Both the position numbers and the translations under genes were made by a program. From NCBI GenBank assembly GCA_031411575.1, contig JANOBJ010000257.1, positions 1-7,100 on the forward strand: DNA of 7,100 bases, in the 5' to 3' direction. Positions 5,904-7,100 of this stretch are shown piece after piece; position 1 is the stretch's first letter; each line of letters begins with the position of its first letter. The DNA comes from JANOBJ01 sp031411575. GTDB taxonomy: Bacteria > Pseudomonadota > Gammaproteobacteria > Burkholderiales > Burkholderiaceae_C. Below the pieces are notes generated by a model. That model saw nothing but the letters and a program-made list of their open reading frames with translations. It ran no database searches and had not been told where the DNA came from.

Positions 5904-7100
<1,197 letters not shown>

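Overview
The window reads as ordinary core metabolism of a GC-rich betaproteobacterium, most likely a member of the Burkholderiales (Comamonadaceae-like). Three things suggest this: the GC-rich codon use, an intracellular polyhydroxyalkanoate (PHA) depolymerase beside a soluble RnfB-type ferredoxin, and a propionyl-CoA carboxylase cluster holding an epimerase-like protein. The assignment comes from family recognition only; no search was possible.

Layout. The left 1.8 kb is on the + strand: the 3' part of an intracellular PHA depolymerase gene (phaZ, 2-1147), then, 5 bases later, an RnfB-family polyferredoxin (1153-1812). These converge on a four-gene minus-strand block that runs right to left: pccB (5904-7100, its 5' end beyond the window), pccA (3532-5580), a methylmalonyl-CoA-epimerase-like VOC protein (2938-3420) and a PLP enzyme of the D-cysteine desulfhydrase/ACC deaminase family (1844-2860). 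The convergent junction at 1813-1854 carries a repeated hairpin that may act as a terminator.

How the genes work together. PccA and PccB form the biotin-dependent enzyme that carboxylates propionyl-CoA to (S)-methylmalonyl-CoA. The VOC protein is probably the epimerase of the next step, towards methylmalonyl-CoA mutase and succinyl-CoA; the mutase is not in the window. PhaZ mobilises stored PHA, and 3-hydroxyvalerate units would yield propionyl-CoA, so the two blocks are metabolically compatible, though they are transcribed separately. The PLP enzyme makes a 2-oxo acid and ammonia from a small amino acid; its link to the pathway is unclear.

The less ordinary content is between genes. The 323-base gap between pccB and pccA contains two divergent copies of one stem-loop element, pointing away from each other. 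They share a purine-rich core but have different apical stems that each still pair. The pccA-epimerase gap contains a second, unrelated REP-like palindrome. I do not recognise the first element as a named family, and it is the best candidate here for something undescribed. No tRNA, rRNA, CRISPR array, insertion sequence gene or frameshifted gene was seen.
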